Source: Rhizophagus clarus (lineage: Eukaryota; Glomeromycota; Glomeromycetes; Glomerales; Glomeraceae). Taken from it: a stretch of 64,000 bases of DNA. Within the stretch, counting starts at the first letter, position 1; each line of letters opens with the position of its first letter. The stretch is from NCBI GenBank assembly GCA_015698045.1, contig BLAL01000031.1:1-64000 (forward strand), given 5' to 3'. A model generated the notes under the pieces. The model made no database searches. It had not been told where the DNA came from and saw nothing but the letters and a program-made list of their open reading frames with translations. Positions 32,013 to 44,107 of this stretch are shown in pieces. Both the position numbers and the translations under genes were made by a program.

Positions 32013-34414
32013 ATGGGCCCAAAAAATGGAAATGCTTCTAATAGTAATATAGACTATGAAGATTCTGACGATCAAGATATTGGAAATATAGATTTAAACA
32101 ACGTTAAACTCAATACGTTGTCTGCGAGTGAACAAGAAAAAGAGGGTATATATGTGTTGTACGATATAGAATGTATTCCATTATACTAAATATTTTTTAT
32201 TTCTATTTCTAATGTTAGATGAGAGAATGTGGCAAGGGGTATGAAACTTGGTAAATCCAATGTCCAAAGTGATGTTCTATTGTCTTTGATCCGATCCTAT
32301 CTAATATTCTATAGGTTCAAGCTTTTTTTTGCAATCGGTATACGGAAGCACAGGAAATTTTTGCAGAAAAAGCAGATACCGATCCTTTATATGCTCTAGG
32401 TCAAGGATGTATATCATTTTTAAAAGGTGTGTTGATTAGCTTAGTTACTATTACATTTTTATTTATGTTTTTCTAACATTTATTTCTTCATTTTAGCGGT
32501 AACAACTTTTAACGAACAGGATATTTCTATTGCGATTAAACAACTTGTTTCTGCAGAATCCTTGGCTAGTGCACAGATAGGGGCTTTTAAATCACAATCA
32601 AGTATAGGGTCAAGTTTCGGAAAGTTTATATCCAATTTAAATTACTTTGGAAATAATAATAAAAATCAACAATTCATGCCAAATGGACAATTAAGAAGTA
32701 CTGTTATTAAGGCTGAATCATTATTACTGATAGCTCTTATTCAATTACTTCAAGAAAGTATTATTAGCTATGTAAAAGCGGGGCTGAACTTAAGACGAGG
32801 TAAATTAAGTTATTTCTTATTTATTTATTCCCCATATTTATTGAAGCTATACTACTAGGTTATAAAAACTATGAAATTGTATGGAATGAAATTAATAAAC
32901 CTGGCTTCAATGTACCCGTGGATTATCATACTAAAGGAGGTGTAGAGTTTGGGTCTGTTTTTTCGTGATTTAGTCGCATGTTTATCATGGCCAGACCTTT
33001 ATAAATTTATTTACATATTTTTATTAGTTATGGGACTTGTAATCTTGTACTTTCATTTATGCCTGGGAAAATTATCAAAATTATATCTGCTATAGGCTAT
33101 AAGGGGAATAAAGAATTAGGGATAGAATTACTAAACGCATCTTTAAAAGGAAGAGGGATAAGGTCACCGTTGGCATCTCTCTTGTAAGTTGTTGATATAT
33201 AAATTTTTATATTGCTATTTGACGTTTATATATTATTTATTTGCATACAATATTAAAATGGTTCCAAATAATGTTTTTATGGATTGCAGATTTGTGACAT
33301 CTTATTCAATGCTGACTTCTTTTTCACCATCTACTTTGGGCCCAGATAATGTATTTAATTCATACAAATATGTTGGCATAAAATTTCGTGTTTATGATTA
33401 AAGATTTAACTCTCAAACTATTATATATTTAGATACCAAAAGCTGAAGAATATATTCAAGATGCTTTGAAACAATTCCCTGGATCCGATTTTTTTACTTT
33501 TTTCGCTGGTCGTAATCTCCGACTCAAACGTGATTTAGATGCGTCTACCGAAGCATTCATATCTGTAAATCATAACCTAAAAGAAGGTTTTGGTGCCGAA
33601 TTGAGACGTTTATGTGACTATGAACTGGGAATGAACTACGCAATGACTTTACAATGGGAGAAAGCTGCACAATGTTTTGACACACTTGCAACAGAGAACT
33701 ATTGGAGTCCCGCGTTTTTCCGTTATTTTCAAGCGGCTTGTCTAGAAATGCAAGGGAAAAAGAAGGAAGCAATAGCTTTATACATAGAAGTTCCAAGTTT
33801 ATCTGTTCGAAAATTTGGTGGTCGTACTATACTCGTAGAACAGTATATTACACGTAAAATAAAAAATTATATGACGAAAAATTTTGAAAATACATTATTA
33901 CCGGGTTTGGAGATTTTACTTATATGGAATAGTTTTGCATGTATGAAGAAAGAAGATTTGATTCGTTGTTTAGATATAGTTAACTCAAAGTTAGACTCTT
34001 TAAGTAATGACAATATAATTGATTCACAATGTATGCTGCTTCTTATCAAAAGTTCTATATTGAACCAGCTTAATCGGTTTCAAGAAACGAATCAATGTCT
34101 CAGATGGATATTTGATCATAATGATGACATAGTTAATGATAAATTTATTGAACCATTTGCATTCTGGGAAATGGGAGTTGCCGCTTTTTTAAATGGCAAT
34201 TTTGAGAAGGCTAAATTAATATGGGAAGAAACTGCTAATTTTAATGGATATGAATTTGAATTTAGGTAATATGTAAAAAAAAATTTTTTTTTTCGATTTT
34301 TTGTTTAACCTTTTTTTCTTTCATTTCAGGCTCGCAATGCGGTTACATTTATCATTAATGAAATTAAATGACATGCTTCCTGATAAAAAGAAAAAATCAA
34401 GAACTTTTATATAA
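32013..34414 (+). CDS. TTC39/Iml2-family TPR protein
   Basis: Nine exons join in phase: 32013-32145, 32219-32238 (a 20-nt microexon), 32315-32426, 32497-32799, 32859-32952, 33028-33183, 33290-33350, 33433-34265 and 34330-34414, for 598 aa. The acidic N-terminus is followed by TPR-type helices (MWQGVQAFFCNRYTEAQEIF; LYALGQGCISFLKAV), the GGVEFGYGTCNLVLSFMP block and IGYKGNKELGIELL, which are typical of TTC39/Iml2, and C-terminal TPRs including ELGMNYAMTLQWEKAAQCF. The length matches animal TTC39 (about 600). In yeast, Iml2 is linked to clearance of lipid-associated protein inclusions and animal TTC39 proteins to lipid metabolism; the role here is inferred. It diverges from the BRCA2-like gene. 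ATG 32013 was chosen because upstream in-frame codons have no ATG. Confidence 0.88.
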
Positions 34415-34830
34415 TTAGCTAACTTTATTAATCTTTGAAAGTATAACTTTATATAATATTTTTAATTATTTTGTGTAACATTTACTGTAAGAACAATAGA
34501 CAATGTTCGTAGAATAATTCTATTGGATTAGAAAATTTCTTCGCTCGCGTGTCTTTAGAAATTATTCTTATAATTGTAGTCTATTCCTCTACGGACAATG
34601 CAACATCAGACATACACAACTCGCCTTGCTTGAAAATTTGTGCAATCATTAAATATTCAATCCTAGTATAGTATGATTTAAAAAAAATCGTACTGTACGA
34701 AGATGGTAGGCATCCTCATGTTGTCACATTATTGCCAATATTATCACATAAAAAAAACATTTTTTATTGATTAAATAAAAAAAATAAAATAGCCTATAAA
34801 ATAGCTGTTAAAATTTGTCAAATTAAGTAT
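34415..34830. other. 3' flank of the TTC39-like gene
   Basis: Contains TATAATATTT and A-rich stretches suitable for 3' processing. No further gene is seen before the pogo-like element begins. Confidence 0.4.
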
Positions 34831-34832
34831 TA

Positions 34833-36685
34833 CCGTATAATCTCGAAATTAAGCACCCCCTAAAATTAAGCACCCCACATTATACATATATACTAAAAAT
34901 AAGCACCCCTAAAAAATTGAAGTTTTTTATTATTTAAACATTATAAATGTTGTAATTACAAATTGATTAACTTTATTAACTTTATTAAATGATACAAAAT
35001 TATTACTTTATCTATTCATTTATACTAATATCCAAATCATCACAGCTTATGTCATCCTCCAAATTGTCATCATTACCATCATTTTCCAAATCATCGTTAA
35101 TACCATCCTCCAGATCATCATCACTAATATCAATAATTTCATTATCAAAATCCTTTACATCATCCAAAGCATTTGAGATACCACAAGTTTTAAAAGAATT
35201 GATGATGATCTCATCAGAAATTCCATCTCAAGAACGTTTCACCCATCCACACACATCACTGAACTTGGCACGTCAAAGGTTACCTTTATTAGTTTGTCTA
35301 GCACCACCAGTAGCCATCCACAGGTGTCATTCCTTATGTAAGTTTGCTTTAAATGGTTTATTTATCGCAACATCAAGTGGCTGATATAAACTTGTTAGAC
35401 CACCCAGTATAACGCCTAAATCAAATCTATAATCACGGAACTTCTCTTTTACCGATTTCTTCAAGTGTTCTCAAAAAAAATCATAAACCATTAATTTTGG
35501 AGCTCCAGCTCCAGTTCTCTTGTTAGTCTCGTCATCTAGATAATCAATATACTGGTTCATCAATTCGCTATTCATCCAACCTTTATCTTGAAATTATACT
35601 ATTACACCAGGAAGTATTTTTTCACCTTTTGATAATCGTTTTCCCTTAAAGATACAGATTGGAGGAAGCTTGGTTCCATCTGTAAATTTGAATCATGAAT
35701 TTTTGTAAAATTTAAAAGTTTCTCATTATAAAATTGAAAAAAAAAGATACTACCCACAGTACATATCAAAACCACTGTAAATCAGTTTTTATCATTGCCG
35801 GTGCTGCGAATCTGAACAGTTTTTTCCCCCTTTTGATCAATAGTAAAATTACCTGCCATATCAAACCACATTGGGGTTTCATCCATATTGAAAATATTGC
35901 ATAAATTAAAGGATTTTCTGGTTCTCAAGTTATTAATAAATTGATGAAATTTAGCCAAAGTTTCTTCTGTTTGACTTGGTAGTTTCTGGGAAATCTTTGT
36001 GCATCATCTTCAGGATAGCTTATACCTTTTCATAAAGGAGGATATTCACTGACATAAAGTTTTAAATTCCTTTGCTGAACCACCATATAAAGTTGTCATT
36101 TTACGCTCCTTCAAGATATTTTGCATTTTAATTTGTAGGATTGTATAAGTAACAGCCAATCCTTATTTTCTTTATTCAATAAGCCACATATACAGCTTTT
36201 CTTTAGCCTCAGGATAAAAGGCTTTTCGGCCTGAGCTAATTCGTTTACTGTCTTGGTTAAATTCAGAATCCTAGTCTTTGCTTACCGTAACCCAATGTCC
36301 TACTATACTGGCGTTAAGATCAAAGTGTCTTACCACTTTATTTTGTCTGTGTAATTTAGCGTAAGTAATAACCTGTTTCTTCTGATAAACAGAATATGAG
36401 TTACGCTTTTGCTTGACAGTTCTATTGTGCAAAACTTTCAGCATTTTTTTTGAGTTTTAAACAGGTTACGAAATGTATTTCGCGTAAGTCCTGTGTTTAT
36501 AAAAATCATTCAGTTATACAAATTATCGATCGTAATACCATTGTAGTATAAATGAGCAGTCTAAAATCTCAATTTTGTGATGCAATTTTCAAAAATTTTT
36601 AAAGAGAAAGAAATATTTTATAAAATTACCTGAAATTAAGCACTCCTATAGTAAAAAAAGGGTGCTTAATTTTGAGATTATACGG
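34833..36685. mobile_element. Pogo/Tigger-like DNA transposon relic, TA target duplication
   Basis: The terminal inverted repeats are CCGTATAATCTCGAAATTAA at the left and TTAATTTTGAGATTATACGG at the right, flanked by TA on both sides (34831-34832, 36686-36687), as in the Tc1/mariner/pogo superfamily. The left end carries repeated AAGCACCCC words. The 1.85-kb length suits a single-gene element. The internal DDE_1-like gene is broken. Confidence 0.85.
35012..36444 (-). pseudogene. DDE_1 (pogo/Tigger-like) transposase, many stops and shifts
   Basis: From an ATG near 36444 the minus strand gives, across several frames: KRNSYSVYQKKQVITYA (N-terminal HTH region); FNMDETPMWFDM, the first catalytic D block of DDE_1; a VQIRSTGNDKN block; ADGTKLPPICIFKGK-like sequence; and GWMNSELMNQYIDYLDDET. 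It ends in an Asp/Glu-rich tail of DDLE and DDNLED words, as many Tigger transposases do. Numerous in-frame stops show that it is dead. Confidence 0.75.
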
Positions 36686-36937
36686 TAAATCAATTCTTTG
36701 TTTAACATAATATAGGGGATCAAAATATAGGGAGAAGGAAAGATAAAAAAATAATACATAAAAAAAAATACATGACCAGAATTATTATTCATTTTAGCTA
36801 AAATTTTGATCAAAAAATAAGCAAAAATTTTAAATGATAATTCCGGCCAAGAATTAAAGATTTGCCTAATTTTGGCCTAAATTACAAGCATTATTTTACA
36901 TAAAAAATCCAAAAAGAGGGAAATGAAATAATGGTAA

Positions 36938-37098
36938 TAATGGTGTAGTTAGCCAAAAAATAATCAGTTAAAATATGATTTGAACCTGGCTTAGGTATAG
37001 ATCATCATGGAATTCCAAAGGATTTACTGTGATTAAACTGGATCTAAATAATCATCTACTAAGTATGCAGCTCTATTTTTTGGCTAAGTATACCATTA
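36938..37098. mobile_element. MITE, 161 bp
   Basis: Inverted ends: TAATGGTGTAGTTAGCCAAA at 36938 and TTTGGCTAAGTATACCATTA at 37098, about 26 bp with two mismatches, followed inward by AAAAATA. No coding content. The target duplication is not clear. Confidence 0.65.
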
Positions 37099-37429
37099 TA
37101 AGAATAGAGGTTATATAATTATTAAATTATAAATTATTTAAATAATTTTTTTTTTTTTTTTACTTTATGATCATATCAATTCAATTTTTCATTTAATATT
37201 TTTGATTTAATTCTTAAATATTTAATAATATATTTTTAAAGTTTCAAATTTTATTCTTAATAATTATGGAGAGAACTCTTTCTTATTGATCTGTTGATCA
37301 ATTTTTGACAGAAGAAAAAATAATTTTATTTTATCTAGAAACCATTTTGATTATCAGAAAACCTGCACTTTAAATAACAAAAATAGCTTCTACATTCCAA
37401 CAAACTATATTTAACAATACAGAGTTTTT

Positions 37430-39811
37430 TTTTTGATGGCATAAAGAACATATTTTTAAAGATATTAAAGATACAATTTATGGCATAATATTGGCTGACT
37501 TTAACTTCTTTGCAGCAATAGAGATTAATAAGAAAGTACTGAAGCATTATATTAGCAGAAATAGAGATGTTATACAAATAATAGAGAACCTAAAATATTT
37601 GCCAAATTCTGGCTTACAATCTGCTCCTGCTCCCAAAACTTTTCTCTTACCTACTTTTCTTGTTGTAATAATAGAGCAGTTTGTCAAACTAAATGCTTAC
37701 CATGATCATGACATATATACAGCAGAAAGGACTAAGCAAGCTGTACAATAACAACAAATTCAGTCTATCCTGATTAAGAAAATTTCGTAAGATCAAGCAC
37801 ACTAATCAGATTCAATGAATTTTAATGATTCAATTAGTGATACAGAAATAACAACAGCAATAACTGGAAACTAATCCTTTTATTACTCCTGGTAGCCCAT
37901 CACCTGAGAATACATCCTCTGAATCATGAGTGATCACTTTTAGTAACAGTGATAATCCTCCTCCTAAGATTACTTTGAAGAGTAGTAATGAAAAGATTAA
38001 CCTTTCAGAGGATTCTACAAATAATAAAGGCAAAAGAGGAAACAAGATCACTTAACAAATAATTTTGGCAATTCTAACCTTATTCTTACTGGATATACTC
38101 CAATAGCATACTAAAAATAGATACAGCTATTGGATTTAATCATATATGATATTCTAATGAAATGGAATTTTCTTAAGAACTTAAATTTCTGGGATAATAT
38201 TGTATCAATCAGTACCAGGGTGTATAAAAAATACCTCTCAGCTAGAATGAAATTGATACCTAATTATGAGTGCCTAAAAGCATATAATGAAAATAAATGG
38301 ACTATTAGACTAGGTGGTATTCCAGTTAGATAATTTTCAGCTTTGTAGAATCTTACAAAAAGAAATAATGTAAAAAATTTCAGCAGTCATTTTCAATATT
38401 CCAGATGACATAACTGAATCCTTCCTCTTTTCCAATTATACCTCTAGTTCCTTTATAGTTACTAGTAGACTGAAATCTTTTAAAATAATTAAAGAAACCA
38501 CAGGGTCAAGAAAATTGATTGGCTATTTCTATACGTGAAACTAAAATTGGTTAATTTTAACTTCTGAAATGGTCAAAATGGTCAAAATAATTTTGACTTG
38601 GGCCCTTCCAAAAGTTAAAATAACCAAAATTACGTCATAAACATGTGATTTTTATAGTAAACAATAATATTAAAATTCAAAGTTAACAATCTCTGCATCT
38701 AGTGATCCAATTTTTATAATCGTTACATGGTTAGATTCAGCTCATTAAGAGGATTCCAATGATATGTGTTGCATATTTGTAATATTAATATTGACAGAGT
38801 TATTCATGTTTAAAATTTGGTATTAAATAGTCTTATTACTCTTATAATAAACAATAATATTAAAATTTAAAGTTAACGATCTCTGACCCAATGATCTAAT
38901 TTTTTATGATTTTGATGCGGTTGGATTCAGCTCATTGAGAGAATTCTGATGATATGTATTGCATATCTGTAGCATCAATATTGACAGAGTTATTCACGTT
39001 TAAAATTTGGTATTAAATTATAATTATAAAAATCACATGATTATGACTTAATTTTGATTATTTCAACTTTAATTTTGACTTTTGACCTTTTCAAATCAAA
39101 ATATTTTGATTTTTGGGTTTTAATTTTGACTTCATATATAGCTATTTTACAACATGGAATCAAGTTTTAAAATGTATAAATAGCCCTCAACTCTGAAATA
39201 ACATTAGTCTTTCATGGTGTTATTATTCAACCCCTAAATTTGGTATTCAGAAACATAAATCTGCTTGATTTGGCAAAGCAAAAAAATAAAGGCTTTTCTT
39301 CTAACCATTATAATACTAATTATTTTAATAAATTTACAGATAACCCTAGATTCCATAATCAGAAAAAGAAAAATAACATTAATAAGAACTCTGATTCGTC
39401 TCATAAGAAGAACTTTTGCTTGATGGCCAACCAGCCCAATAAGCCAAATGTGAAAAATTTGATTGCAAGACTGAAAGCTCTTTTGAAACAATTTATATAA
39501 TTTAGTTTTCAAGTTTATCAATCTGATTACTTAGGAATCTTTTAGATTTATTAGTTATATTTTTATTTTATTAATTGTTATTTTTCCAGTATATCTCCTT
39601 TTTTTTTCATTTCTCTTATTTCTTAAATCTATATTTGAACTTTCTATTACCACTTTTGAGAATATACTATTATAGTTGGTTATGATAAGTACTTGCCACT
39701 TATTGTTGTGGTACTGGTAGATGAAATGATATAAATATTATTATTATAATTGTAATCTATAATTCAATTTTTAATAAATCTATGCATTTGTTTTGACCAA
39801 AAAAAAAAAAA
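37430..39811 (+). pseudogene. Retroelement-like relic with A-rich 3' end
   Basis: Plus-strand coding pieces appear in several frames: ILADFNFFAAIEINKKVLKHY (37480-37740); MKWNFLKNLNFWDNIVSIST and WTIRLGGIPVR (38130-38333); a basic Asn/Lys/Ser-rich C-terminus ending KNLIARLKALLKQFI (39240-39500). Many stops interrupt it and a MITE splits it near 38.53 kb. A 3' UTR with AATAAA at about 39773 and an A run at 39801-39812 follows, as in a reverse-transcribed mRNA or a LINE. No reverse transcriptase is visible. It looks like a dead retro-copy or an ORF1-type remnant; the family is unrecognised. Confidence 0.45.
38537..39150. mobile_element. MITE-like insertion of about 610 bp inside the retroelement relic
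   Basis: The ends are degenerate inverted repeats (TGAAACTAAAATTGGTTAAT and, at the right, complement of TGAAGTCAAAATTAAAACCC) extending to ATGTGATTTTTATA on both sides, about 130 bp. The interior is a two-copy tandem of about 185 bp (TTAAAATT.AAAGTTAAC...GACAGAGTTATTCA.GTTTAAAATTTGG). The host sequence GGCTATTTCTATACGTGG is repeated with changes (AGCTATTTTACAACATGG) at the other side, and removing the insert restores the reading frame. Confidence 0.65.
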
Positions 39812-39814
39812 TTC

Positions 39815-41438
39815 TTAATAATTATAATTCTTTTTATTTTTGAATGTTATTAAAATCTTTATAAAAATTTTTATTTACTTTTTATTTTTTTTTTTTTTAT
39901 TATAAACTTTATTTTTTATTATTCTAGATAATAAATATATTATTGCAATAATAAAACTCTTTTAAAATAATTTATTCTATTTATAAATTTTAAATCATTT
40001 TAATATTTTATATAAGTTTTAAACTAGTTTTTTTTGTTCAGATTTACTGTGATATTCAATAACTAATAAAACTTATTAATTTAATTTTTTTTTATAATAA
40101 CTAATATATATACCAATAGTTTTATATATTTTACTCAATTACAAAAACTTTTAAATAAAGTAGTGAAAAAATCTTTATAGTAAAAACTAATTCTTTTTAT
40201 TACTTTCATTTTTTCTTTTTTTTATTTAAATAAATGCTATTATTATAAATAAATTGATATGATATTAAATACAGTAGGTATTATAAAAATAAATTAAATA
40301 TGTTTTTATTAAACTAAATTTAGCTTAAAGTTATAATTTAAATTTTAGTAAATTAAATTAAATTTAGTAATATATCATAATATTAAATTTTTACAAATTA
40401 TATTAATTTTTATAAAGTTATATATATATTTTAAGTAAATTTTATACTTTTTAAAAAAATATATAATAATGTATATTAATTGCAAAATTAGTTAAAATAA
40501 GAAAAATCACACTTTAAAATTAAAAATCAAATAATTAATAAATAATTAAAAATATAAAAGTTGGTTGTATTCTATAAGTATTAAACCAATCATTTCAAAA
40601 TTTTTATTGTAAGTAGATTTAATCCTATTGAACAATTTTACTTAAGTAAAAAGCAATTTTATTTAATTAAAATAATAAAATCATATTCTGAAATTGCAAA
40701 ACAACTTTTATAAAAAAGTTAATAATATAAAAATACTGTAACTAATATAGTACTTCATAAGGTTGCTGGGCAAAACTAGGTAGTTTGCAAACTGTCTAAA
40801 TGTCAAAAAGGTAAAACTTGACAAAACTATATTAAAATCTTAATAAAAAATTAGCAAAACTTGACAAATATCAAAACTTATAGTAAATCATATTAAATAG
40901 CAAAACAATAGTAAAGTATTATTATTAAAAAATCAGTAAAACTAGAGTTTAGATGTTTAGCCAAATTTAAAATTAGTTTAGACAGGCAACCTTAATACTT
41001 TATAAATATTAAACCAATCATTATAAAATTTATATATAAATAAATTTAATATTACTAAACAACTTTTCTTAAGTATAAAAATGATTTTAGTATTTAACCA
41101 AAGTAATATTATTATATTCTGAAGTTAAAAAAAAAAAAAAAAATTTTGAAATTAGTATTATTTGAAAAATACAAATTTTTTTATAAATATTATACTTAAT
41201 TTTAAGAAAATTAAAATACAAGTACTTTTAATATTCCATATATAATAAATAAAATACTCTTAGGTATAATTCAATTTTTAAATTGGTAAAATTAATATAT
41301 ACCTGGGGTACCTTATACAATGCTATACAGTAAATTTTTTATATAAGGTAAGATTTAAGATGTATTGCATTTTCCTAATATAAAAAAAAAATAAACTCCT
41401 TATTCTTTACAATTTTTTAGTTAAAATTTTTATACAAA
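39815..41438. other. Extremely AT-rich gene-free stretch
   Basis: Only A/T runs with no coding signal. A diverged direct duplication of about 130 bp (40566-40700 and 40995-41130) brackets the small element at 40759-40993. Confidence 0.5.
40759..40993. mobile_element. MITE-like element, ~235 bp, GCAAAACTTGACAAAA words
   Basis: The ends AAGGTTGC and GCAACCTT are inverted. Just inside are further complementary words (TAGTTTGCAAACTGTCTAAA versus TTTAGACAGGCAAC). Flanks AGTACTTCAT and AATACTTTAT look like a worn target duplication. Short terminal repeats make this only moderately certain. Confidence 0.45.
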
Positions 41439-41463
41439 GTGAAATTTAAAAATATATTTATTT

Positions 41464-42298
41464 ATTTATTTATTTATTGTTAAAAACCAACTCATTAAAT
41501 TACAAATTGTAAAAAAATTAGAATATAATCTATGAAAATAAAACTATTAACTACATCATGTAAAAACTAAACCCTCCTTGCCAGTAGCAGACATAAGCCT
41601 GTATAACTAGTAACTTTTTAGTTCTACAATCTAAATGAAGGACCTGCATCACACTCTCCCTTTATAGTCAGGGTGTGAGATGATCAGAGGGTCCAAGTTA
41701 ACCACTCAATAGTAACTCAGAAAATTTTTGATTGAAATCTACCAATAACAAACCTTTATAAGGGCCATATACGCGATCTCTACCCTTTCCTATCAGGATC
41801 CAGTGCTAAGCAAGACCCCCTGAATACGAAGATATCACATTAAGATAACTGTTTTGTACACTTTGAAAATAATTTTACTAAGTAACATAAGTGTAACTAT
41901 GTACACTTTGGCCATTTTGATATTAGTAAATATAGTAGATATCATATCAATTATCACGATAAGGTTCCAATCATCACATTCAGGGACTGTTGCTAAGCTT
42001 CTAGCCTCTTGGTATAAGCTACGTGATTAAAATTCAATGCAGATCTATTGGCTAGACAGATTAAATCCATATTTTCTATTCCATCATATGGGCCTTTGCA
42101 ATAGAAAGGTACGAAACTTAAAAAAAAATAAAAATTTAATTAATATTAAATTTACACTTATTTTAGTATAAAAAATATAATTAGCATATAAAGTAAATTT
42201 AAAAATTTTTTTGAGTTTTATACTTTTCTATTGCAAAGACCTCATATGGTCTTATAGAAGAGAGTGTCTTTTACGAGTACACTAGGGGAGCCAACCTC
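41464..42298 (-). mobile_element. Non-LTR-type insertion with 25-bp target duplications and (AAAT)n tail
   Basis: A perfect 25-bp direct repeat beginning GTGAAATTTAAAAATATATT lies at 41439-41463 and 42299-42323. Between them, read on the minus strand, the sequence starts ACGAGGTTGGCTCCCCTAGT and ends in a run of AAAT repeats. Long target duplications plus a simple 3' tail indicate target-primed reverse transcription (SINE or truncated LINE). It is less AT-rich than its surroundings and has no frame. A separate MITE sits inside it (42085-42248). Confidence 0.7.
42085..42248. mobile_element. MITE M1, copy 1 (164 bp), nested in the retro-insertion
   Basis: Begins CATATGGGCCTTTGCAATAG and ends CTATTGCAAAGACCTCATATG; the two halves are inverted repeats of about 45 bp around an AT-rich centre. 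A second, less diverged copy is at 61921-62083. Confidence 0.85.
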
Positions 42299-42323
42299 GT
42301 GAAATTTAAAAATATATTTATTT

Positions 42324-43249
42324 TTTAATCTAAATATATTAAAAACATTGCAGTTATGTGGTGTCACATTTAGATTACCTGTATAAATAAATCTTTAAAT
42401 TGTATAACTTTAATTTTATTGGCTTAAATACATTGCATATATTACATAAATCCAAAAAAAGGAAATTTTGCTTACTACGAAAATTGGATTTTTTAATTCC
42501 AAAAAGAAAATTTTATATAGCACAAAATTCAAAAAAGGAAATTTTACTTCTTGAGAAATTTGGTTTATTAATATCCAAAAAAGGAAATTTATATAGTGAT
42601 CATTTAATTCCAGCCAGAATTATCAGCTAATTCTAGTGATATTACAGCCAATTATAGGAATTAAATTATTACCTATATACTCTCTGTTTTTAAGCTTTCT
42701 ATTGATTAGATTTTAATAATCTTTATACCATTAGATTCGTTATGATAAAAGGAATCCAATGGTAATAAAATTGCATTTCTGATAATTATGTAAATATAAA
42801 TTAAGTTGTTATAAAAATTTAATATATTGTCATATATATTGTCATATGAATAATAAACAATAATTGTGTAATGATTTGAGATGATTACATAATTTAACAA
42901 TATATATATATATATAACAAATAATAGTATAATCATCATTTTTTTTAAACTATAGATCATAAATTTATAAGTTTTCATATGCTTTCTTCTATTTATTAGT
43001 CTTGCTTTCTACAAATTATTATTATATTATAAAAATCGTAATTGTAGATTATGAAAATCCAGTTGCTCTCCTGTACTTATATAATAAAATATCTAACAAT
43101 AATATCAGTTATAGTATATTTTTCTGGAAGCCATTTTCTTGAATAGATATTTTCCAAACTATTCAGAAAACGTCTTTCAGAAAACTGCCTTTAAGATAAT
43201 ATCGAACATTGTTACATCACAATATTTGTATAAATTCTAATCATTATTA
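42324..43249. other. AT-rich spacer with a small foldback
   Basis: Around 42722-42768 a hairpin forms from TACCATTAGATTC and its near complement GAATCCAATGGTA. A related hairpin with ATTAGATTC / GAATCTAAT is near 44310-44345. Direct AAAAAGGAAATTTT words lie at 42455-42595. No gene is supported. Confidence 0.4.
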
Positions 43250-44105
43250 CCGTATATCACGGGCCACAGTACCCCCCTATGTATAGTACCCCCCTCAAGA
43301 AATTTGCGAGAATTTTAAAGTACCCGGGTACTTTACATAGAGAATTCTAATTTAAAGCTTAAAATTTTGTAAAATACCCGGGGTATAATACTAGATCAAT
43401 ATTCCAGATATATAAAAATGCCAGAACAGTCAGTTTTGGCATTTTTTTTGTGTTTTTATATATAAAAAAATGCCAGAACAATCAGTTTCAGCATTTTTTT
43501 TTACTTTACATATAAAAAATGCCGGAACAATCAGTTTCGACGTTTTTTTTTTATTTTACATATAAAAAATGCCAGAACAGTCAGTTTCGGCATTTTTTTT
43601 ACTTTACATATAAAAAACGCCGGAAGTCAGTTTCAGCATTTTTTTTTATTTTACATATAAAAGACGCCAGAACAGTCAGTTTCAGCATTTTTTTTGCATT
43701 TTTATATATATAAAAATACCAGAACAATCAAGCTGTTACGTTATCCTTTACTTTGTTTTTTCTTCTTTGCAAATCTCTTTATTTTCGTTATTATTAAAAG
43801 GAATGAATAAAATCTTTACAGGGCTAACTGAATATACAGTATTTAAATTCTTATTTCATGATTTAACCACCTATCAGTTTCAGCGTTTTTTTTTACTTTA
43901 CATATAAAAACACTGGAACAGTCAGTTTCGGTATTTTTTTGCGTTTCGCCAATCTAATTAAACCTGGGTATTATACATAGCATGTACCCTGGGTATTTTA
44001 AAAATCCTGTACCCCCCTATGTACCCGTATATAATACCCCTGGGTACAGGCCAAAACTCCCAAAATTTGCAAGATACCTGAGGTACTGTGGCCTGTGATA
44101 TACGG
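43250..44105. mobile_element. TA-flanked element with TIRs CCGTATATCAC..., carrying a hairpin array
   Basis: The ends CCGTATATCACGGGCCACAG and CTGTGGCCTGTGATATACGG are inverted and flanked by TA (43248-43249 and 44106-44107), as in the Tc1/mariner/pogo class. The subterminal DNA holds repeated TACCCCCC and TACCCGGG words. The first bases resemble the ends of the pogo-like element at 34833, so the same transposase lineage may have moved both. There is no gene inside. Confidence 0.8.
43415..43730 (+). repeat. Tandem array of ~52-bp hairpin units, 6-7 copies
   Basis: Each unit reads like AAATGCCAGAACAGTCAGTT followed by TTGGCATTT: the arms AAATGCC-AGAAC and GTTTT-GGCATTT pair around the loop AGTCA or AATCA. 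Variants include CGCC/GGCG-like and AGCA ends. One further degenerate unit is at about 43880-43945. A sister array of different stem sequence is at 58268-58535. Confidence 0.75.
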
Positions 44106-44107
44106 TA

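Noticed and set aside
34989..35384. 131-aa Ser-rich plus-strand frame
   Set aside because: Complement of the Asp/Glu-rich tail of the broken pogo-like transposase.
43250..44105. TACCCCCC words as telomeric repeats
   Set aside because: Only a few irregular copies near transposon ends; no TTAGGG-type array.
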